Part shown: piece by piece, positions 59,369 to 64,000 of the stretch
Numbering within the stretch: position 1 is the first letter of the stretch
Layout of the letters: each line of letters starts with the position of its first letter
Assembly (NCBI GenBank): GCA_035275065.1
Contig: DATENM010000145.1
Location: 1 to 64,000 of the forward strand
Reading direction: 5' to 3'
Length of the DNA: 64,000 nucleotides
Source of the DNA: Blastocatellia bacterium
GTDB taxonomy: Bacteria > Acidobacteriota > Blastocatellia > UBA7656
The notes under the pieces: generated by a model
Databases searched by the model: none
What the model saw: the letters and a program-made list of their open reading frames with translations, nothing else
Told to the model about the DNA's origin: nothing
Made by a program: the position numbers and the translations under genes

Positions 59369-61012
59369 TTGACCAGAGAATCCGCAAAGCCAACCGTCGC
59401 GGCCAGAGACGAGTCTGTCTCTGACAATGCCCTGGTTGTGTGGCTGCGTCTGCAACGTTCGCTGGCCGAGAAGAACGGCGTTGCGCTTGTCACCTTGAGC
59501 CAGGATGGCGCCGCCATCGGGCGCATCGAAAACGACAACAGCATCTGCAAGGCGATGCGTGTCGCGCCCGATTACGCGCCGTTGTGCCAGGCCGATTGCG
59601 GCAACGCCTATGACCAGGCGCTGGCCAGCGGCGAGCTAACCGAATACACCTGCCATGCCGGGTTGCACTGCTTCGCCATGCCGGTTTCCATCGGCAAGCG
59701 CCAGCTGGTAATTCTCGGTGGGCGCGCCTTCAGCTCGACCGCCGAGTACATGCGCTTCCTGGGCGATTACGACGACCTGCCGGGGGTCAACAGCGGCGAG
59801 TGCCTGAAAAATGTCAAGTTTCTCGACACCCGCGACCTCAAGCAGGCCGCCGAGATTGTGGAGTCGACGGCCTCGTATCACTTCCACAACGCGCCGCGCG
59901 CCGAAGCGCCCGCCGCCGCAGGCCCGCAGACCTCGCCCGAATTACTCGACGCGCATCTGGAAATCATCCGGCTGACCGACCAGCTTGAAACGCGCAAGCG
60001 CGCCATCGGCCAGTTCTATAACTTCCTGCGCGGCGTCGCGGCGTCGCTCGACTCCGGCAAAGTCTACCAGAGCGTGCTTGCCAAGTTCAGCGAGATGCTC
60101 AAGGCCGAGCGCAGCTCGCTGATGATTCTCAACGAGGAATCGAACGAGCTTGCCCTGGAAGCGGCTCTGGGAGCCGAGCATACGTTGATGCCCGTGCGCA
60201 TCAAGCTCGGCGAAGGGGTCGCCGGCGCGGTGCTGGCTTCGGGGCTGCCGCTGGTGGTGCGCGACGTCGAGACCGACGCCCGCCTGCCGCAAACGCGCGC
60301 CGGCCATTATCGCAGCAAATCCTTCATCAGCTACCCGATCACCCTGGGCTCCCGCAAGGTCGGCGTCATCAACCTGACGGAGCGCCGCGACGGCCTGCCC
60401 TACGACGACGAGGACCTGAGCATCCTTGAGTTGATGTCGCCGCACCTGGCCTTGATCATTGATCGCACCGAGTGGCACCGCAAGGCCGAGGCCTATCAGC
60501 GCATGTCGCTCACAGACCCGCTCACGGGCTTGCCGAACCGCCGCTACCTGAGCGACCGCCTGTTCGAAGAGGTCGAACGCTCGAAGCGCTACGACACGCC
60601 GCTGTCGTTCATGATTATTGACGTAGACCACTTCAAGTCTTATAACGACCTGTACGGTCACACGAACGCCGACCTGGTGTTGATCCAGACGGCGCAGTTG
60701 TTGCGCACACTGGTGCGCGCCATCGATATGTCTGCGCGCTTTGCCGGCGATGAGTTCTGCATCATCCTGCCGGAGACCGAGCCGGAAACCGCCGTGCGCG
60801 TCGCTGAGCGACTGCGCGCCGCCGTCAGCGAGACCGTTTACTGCGCTGAAAGCGGTGAGCGCATGGGCCGCGTGACCTTGAGCATTGGCGTCTCTTCTTT
60901 CAGCCCCGCAAGACAAAGCCCCCTGGCCATTATCGAAGCGGCCGATCGCGCCCTCTATCAGGCAAAGATGCGCGGTCGTAACTGCGTTGCCGTTTACGAC
61001 GCGGCAGATTGA
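59369..61012 (+). CDS. PocR-GAF-GGDEF diguanylate cyclase
   Basis: The 547-residue product probably makes cyclic di-GMP. Residues about 20-175 form a PocR-like sensory domain with several cysteines (CKAM, CQADCGNAYD, CHAGLHCF). Residues about 215-365 are a GAF domain (GEGVAGAVLASGLPLVVRDVETDARL). Residues 375-545 are the GGDEF domain, with the catalytic variant AGDEF (459-463) and inhibitory I-site R450-A-I-D453. It starts with TTG (AAAGG upstream); no upstream ATG gives a complete PocR domain. It is followed closely by the ATPase-kinase fusion. Confidence 0.9.
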   Translation: MTRESAKPTVAARDESVSDNALVVWLRLQRSLAEKNGVALVTLSQDGAAIGRIENDNSICKAMRVAPDYAPLCQADCGNAYDQALASGELTEYTCHAGLHCFAMPVSIGKRQLVILGGRAFSSTAEYMRFLGDYDDLPGVNSGECLKNVKFLDTRDLKQAAEIVESTASYHFHNAPRAEAPAAAGPQTSPELLDAHLEIIRLTDQLETRKRAIGQFYNFLRGVAASLDSGKVYQSVLAKFSEMLKAERSSLMILNEESNELALEAALGAEHTLMPVRIKLGEGVAGAVLASGLPLVVRDVETDARLPQTRAGHYRSKSFISYPITLGSRKVGVINLTERRDGLPYDDEDLSILELMSPHLALIIDRTEWHRKAEAYQRMSLTDPLTGLPNRRYLSDRLFEEVERSKRYDTPLSFMIIDVDHFKSYNDLYGHTNADLVLIQTAQLLRTLVRAIDMSARFAGDEFCIILPETEPETAVRVAERLRAAVSETVYCAESGERMGRVTLSIGVSSFSPARQSPLAIIEAADRALYQAKMRGRNCVAVYDAAD

Positions 61013-61032
61013 GCGACGGTCAGCGGAGACGG

Positions 61033-63351
61033 ATGAACCACCGCGACGCGAAACAGGTCATGAGTCGGCTTGCCGACGGCGAATTCTTCGACCGCGAGGC
61101 CGAGCTTGAGCGCTTGCTGGCGCTCGGCCGCCGGCGGCCCGCGCTGCGCCCGCCGGCGGCCGAAAACGACGCCGACGCCCAGCCGACCGCAAGCCGCGAA
61201 ACCATGCGCGGGCGGCCCGTTGCGAATGCCTTGCTGCTTGGCGCGCCGCGCGTCGGCAAGTCCGAGCTGCTGCGCAAAGCCTATGACCGCTTGTTCAGCG
61301 AAGCCATCGAGACCGTGCCAATCTATTACGCGCTCAAGCCTTACAGTCTGGACGGCGAGCGCCTGGCGCGCGATTTCTTCGCGCAGTTCATCGCCCAGTT
61401 CATCGCCTTCCGCCGCCACGATCCACGCCTGATCGAAGCCGCGAGCGAGCCGCTGGCGGTGATTACCCGCGCCGCGCCGCCGGAAGATTACATCTGGGTG
61501 CGGGCCATGGTTGACGCCTTCAACCGCGCCATGGCGACTGGCGATCCGTCGTTGATGCTGCGCTCGGCTTTGCAATCGCCGCCAGTCGTCGCGGCCCGCG
61601 CCCAGCTCTCGCCGTTCGTGATGCTCGACAATTTTCATCTGCTGACCGACGCTCCCATGATCCGCGCCGAGCTGGTGCGCGCCCTGACCGCGGAGCAGGC
61701 GGGGCCGGCAGCGCCCGCTTACCTGCTCTGCGGGTTGCGGCGCGTGATGACAAATTTGATACCGCCCGACGAAGAGCTTTACCGCCGCCTTGAGCTGCTC
61801 ACCATCGAAGCGATGGACGACGAGCCGATGGAAAAGCTGATCCGCGCCATGGCCGTGGCGCTCGATGTCGAGGTTAGCGATTCGACCGTCGAATTGATGA
61901 TTCAACAGCTCGGTCATGACCTTTTTTACATTCGCGCCGTGCTGGACGCCGCGGCGGCGCGCGGCGCGAGTCTCAGGACGTTCATGGAGTTCGAGCGCGT
62001 CTACACGGACGAAGTCCTCGGCGGGCGCATCAATCATTACTTGTGCGCCCTGCTCCGCGATGTCGCGCCAAGCTCGCGCCAGCAACGCGCAGCCATCGAA
62101 GCGCTCAACCTGACGCTCGAAAGCAGCGAGGCGTTGCCGATTGACGCGGTGGTCGAGCGCATGGGCGAAGAGATCAATGAAGCCGAATCATTGTTGGCGC
62201 AGCTCCACATGCGCGAGTTTCTGGAGATCAGCTACGGGTTCCTGCGCGCCGCCGATGACACGGTGCTCGCAGACTTTGTGCGCTCGAAATACCGCAACGA
62301 GATCGCCGGCGCCCGCCGCCCCGTGGCTGGCGAAACGCTGCTCGGCGAAAAGCTCAAGCATTCTTACCGCCTGATGATGTCGCGCTATCACCGCGCCGTC
62401 GAGTCGCAGTTGATCGAGCTGCTGTCGCGCTTCGATTTCCAGAGCGTGCCGGCGAGCCTGTTCGACCTGGCGCAGTACGAAAAGCAATTCCGTGGGATGA
62501 GCCGTGTGCAGGTGCGGCGCGCGCTTGACGACGACACCGAGCGCGTTCGCCTGCCGCAGATTGTTCTGGTCAATGATAATGGCGCCGGCGAAAAGCCCGG
62601 CATCGGCTGGCGGCTGTTTGCCGCGAGCGGCTTTGAAGGCGGCATCTACAGCGATGCCAATGAAGTCGTCTGGCTGATTGCCCTGATCAATTCGAAGGAG
62701 CCGCTTGATGTCGAAACGCTCAACCACATAGACCAGCGGCTCGAAGCCGCCGCGCGCCTGGCGGGTGACCGCGCCGCGCCGCGCATGGTGCGCTGGTACA
62801 TCAGCAAAGAAGGCTTCTCGGCGGTCGCCTCTGAGCGGCTGGTGACGTTGCGGGCGCACCGCTCGACCTTCAGCCAGCTCGACCTGATCGAAGATTGTCT
62901 GGTGAAATTCGCCACCGGCGGCCATCAGCGCCCCGCCAGCGAGTTCGAGCTAATCATTCCTATCGAAGGCGAGGCCGAGCTGATTGCCGCGCGCACGGTC
63001 GAACAAATTGCCCGCGCCGCCGACTTCGATCAGGAATCGATCAACCAGATCAAGACCGCCTTGATCGAAGCCTGCATCAACGCCGCCGAGCACTCGGATT
63101 CGCCCGACCGCCGCATCTATCAGCGGTTTGCAGTTGACGAGGATCGGCTTATAATCACCGTGTCCAATAAAGGCAAAACCTTCGGCGCAAACGACGCATC
63201 AGCCCCCGCGATGCCAGTTTCGCCCGCCGCCCGCAAGCGCGGTCGCGGCTTGCAGATCATCCGCTCCTTGATGGATGAAGTCCACTTCGAGCGCGCCGAC
63301 GACGGCGCCAGCCTGGTGATGACCAAATACCTGAAACGCCCCGAAGAGTAG
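61033..63351 (+). CDS. ATPase fused to RsbW-like serine kinase domain
   Basis: The 772-residue product starts with an AAA/STAND-like ATPase domain: Walker A GAPRVGKSELL (residues 70-80) and Walker B-like PFVMLDNFHLL (about 195). A helical region follows. The C-terminal about 130 residues are a HATPase_c anti-sigma-kinase domain with N-box IKTALIEACINAAEHS and G-box RKRGRGLQIIRSLMDEV, as in RsbW. The ATG at 61033 has GGAGAC; the frame extends to 61009. It sits between a diguanylate cyclase and a STAS antagonist. Confidence 0.85.
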   Translation: MNHRDAKQVMSRLADGEFFDREAELERLLALGRRRPALRPPAAENDADAQPTASRETMRGRPVANALLLGAPRVGKSELLRKAYDRLFSEAIETVPIYYALKPYSLDGERLARDFFAQFIAQFIAFRRHDPRLIEAASEPLAVITRAAPPEDYIWVRAMVDAFNRAMATGDPSLMLRSALQSPPVVAARAQLSPFVMLDNFHLLTDAPMIRAELVRALTAEQAGPAAPAYLLCGLRRVMTNLIPPDEELYRRLELLTIEAMDDEPMEKLIRAMAVALDVEVSDSTVELMIQQLGHDLFYIRAVLDAAAARGASLRTFMEFERVYTDEVLGGRINHYLCALLRDVAPSSRQQRAAIEALNLTLESSEALPIDAVVERMGEEINEAESLLAQLHMREFLEISYGFLRAADDTVLADFVRSKYRNEIAGARRPVAGETLLGEKLKHSYRLMMSRYHRAVESQLIELLSRFDFQSVPASLFDLAQYEKQFRGMSRVQVRRALDDDTERVRLPQIVLVNDNGAGEKPGIGWRLFAASGFEGGIYSDANEVVWLIALINSKEPLDVETLNHIDQRLEAAARLAGDRAAPRMVRWYISKEGFSAVASERLVTLRAHRSTFSQLDLIEDCLVKFATGGHQRPASEFELIIPIEGEAELIAARTVEQIARAADFDQESINQIKTALIEACINAAEHSDSPDRRIYQRFAVDEDRLIITVSNKGKTFGANDASAPAMPVSPAARKRGRGLQIIRSLMDEVHFERADDGASLVMTKYLKRPEE

Positions 63352-63365
63352 GCAGGACAACAGAA

Positions 63366-63472
63366 GGTGACGAGTAACAGGTGACAAGTGACAAGACGTT
63401 GTCACTCCGCTTCCGGGTAAGAACGCCCGGGCGCAGTTCTTCTTGTCACTTGTCCCCTGTCACTTGTCACTC
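63366..63472. repeat. Heptamer-array palindrome 20 (ATPase-kinase to STAS)
   Basis: The left arm is GTGACGA/GTGACAA-type units (63366-63396). The right arm is TTGTCAC/CTGTCAC units (63442-63472). It belongs to the same heptamer family as loci 9, 11 and 13, about 50 kb away. Confidence 0.85.
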
Positions 63473-63492
63473 CTGAAGCCTTGGGGGAAGCC

Positions 63493-63861
63493 ATGAATAC
63501 CACAGACATTCGTATGCGGCGCGTCGAAGGCGCTGCCGTCCTTTATCCCGGCGCTTACCTGAATCAGTTGCGCGGCGAGAGCATCGAGCGGTGCTGCCTG
63601 GAACTGCTCGATGCCGGCGTGCGCCACATCGTCATCAACTTTGCCGAGACCGAATTGATTAACAGCATCGGCATCTCCATCCTGCTCGGCGTCATCGAGG
63701 TAGTCAACGACGCCCGCGGCATGCTGGTGCTTGCCAGTTTGAGCCCGTCGAACCGCGAGCTGTTCGAGATGCTCGGTCTGGCGTCGCACATTCAGATCGC
63801 TGACAGCGAAGAATCCGCGTTAGCCAATCTGCATGGCGAGCTGCAAAGCGCGGCGGTCTGA
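63493..63861 (+). CDS. STAS-domain anti-sigma factor antagonist
   Basis: The 122-residue product is a STAS domain (SpoIIAA/RsbV-like). It has VINFAETELINSIGISILLGVIE, whose S58 sits in the position of the phosphorylatable serine (typically D/N-S-x-G). It probably releases a sigma factor or regulatory target when dephosphorylated. The ATG at 63493 has GGGGGAAG. It neighbours a likely cognate kinase domain in the preceding gene. Confidence 0.88.
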   Translation: MNTTDIRMRRVEGAAVLYPGAYLNQLRGESIERCCLELLDAGVRHIVINFAETELINSIGISILLGVIEVVNDARGMLVLASLSPSNRELFEMLGLASHIQIADSEESALANLHGELQSAAV

Positions 63862-63918
63862 ACTGCCGCGACCGCGACGCACTTCGCTCACCTCTAACGA
63901 ACCAAGGAGATTGCACCC

Positions 63919-64000
63919 ATGAGTTTGACCATGCGAAAGATGCTGCACAACTTCGGCGCCCTGGCCGAGCTGGGCACAGAGATCAGCTCGACGCACGACT
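63919..64000 (+). CDS. N-terminal fragment of a signalling-type protein (cut by window edge)
   Basis: The visible 27 codons (MSLTMRKMLHNFGALAELGT then EISSTHD) follow AAGGAG. The pattern ALAELGTEISSTHD resembles the start of GAF domains that precede phosphatase or kinase modules, which would suit a STAS partner. The fragment is too short for identification. Confidence 0.5.
   Translation, partial: MSLTMRKMLHNFGALAELGTEISSTHD

Overview
The window is a 64 kb, GC-rich bacterial chromosome segment. Gene content and style (zinc-type S4, selenoproteins, BON, Uma2 and DUF885 proteins, many short intergenic palindromes) suggest an Acidobacteriota-like organism, possibly class Blastocatellia. That placement is inference; no rRNA gene is present to test it.

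Region 1 (1-17.9 kb) is a continuous tuf / S10 / spc / alpha ribosomal superoperon: 3' end of tuf, rpsJ-rplC-rplD-rplW-rplB-rpsS-rplV-rpsC-rplP-rpmC-rpsQ-rplN-rplX-rplE-rpsN-rpsH-rplF-rplR-rpsE-rpmD-rplO-secY-adk-map-rpmJ-rpsM-rpsK-rpsD-rpoA-rplQ. infA is missing from its usual place. Nearly every intergenic gap longer than about 50 bp holds a palindrome whose two arms are tandem 7-bp repeats. The heptamer differs between loci but the architecture is constant.

Region 2 (18-27 kb) has accB-accC, thiE, secreted proteins, aspS, a gamma-carbonic-anhydrase-like protein and a TPR-thioredoxin. Region 3 (27-31.5 kb) is a redox island. It has two adjacent selenoprotein genes (a GrdB/PrdB-like protein and a peroxiredoxin) that are each broken only by one in-frame UGA. 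They lie beside a PerR-type regulator with a PerR-like box over its own -10, a 2-Cys peroxiredoxin and a thioredoxin-fold protein.

Region 4 (31.6-45 kb) is mixed metabolism: aroD-aroE fusion, cysK, proC, DUF885 peptidase, HipA-like/DUF3037 pair, Uma2, BON, a phytoene-desaturase-like oxidoreductase, a phosphoesterase and a fatty acid desaturase. Region 5 (45-55.5 kb) has three CRP/FNR-like regulators, the remnant of a fourth, two radical SAM proteins, a tandem SagB-type nitroreductase and small secreted or RNA-binding proteins. Five copies of a 16-bp TGT-N10-ACA operator lie in this region. They sit 37-39 nt upstream of -10-like hexamers, which is class II activator geometry. One is bidirectional and faces both the desaturase and a candidate small RNA with a strong intrinsic terminator.

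Region 6 (55.6-64 kb) has an RNA uracil methyltransferase, an aminotransferase with an uncharacterised partner, and a signalling cluster: PocR-GAF-GGDEF cyclase, an ATPase fused to an RsbW-like kinase domain, a STAS antagonist, and the start of a further, probably regulatory, protein.
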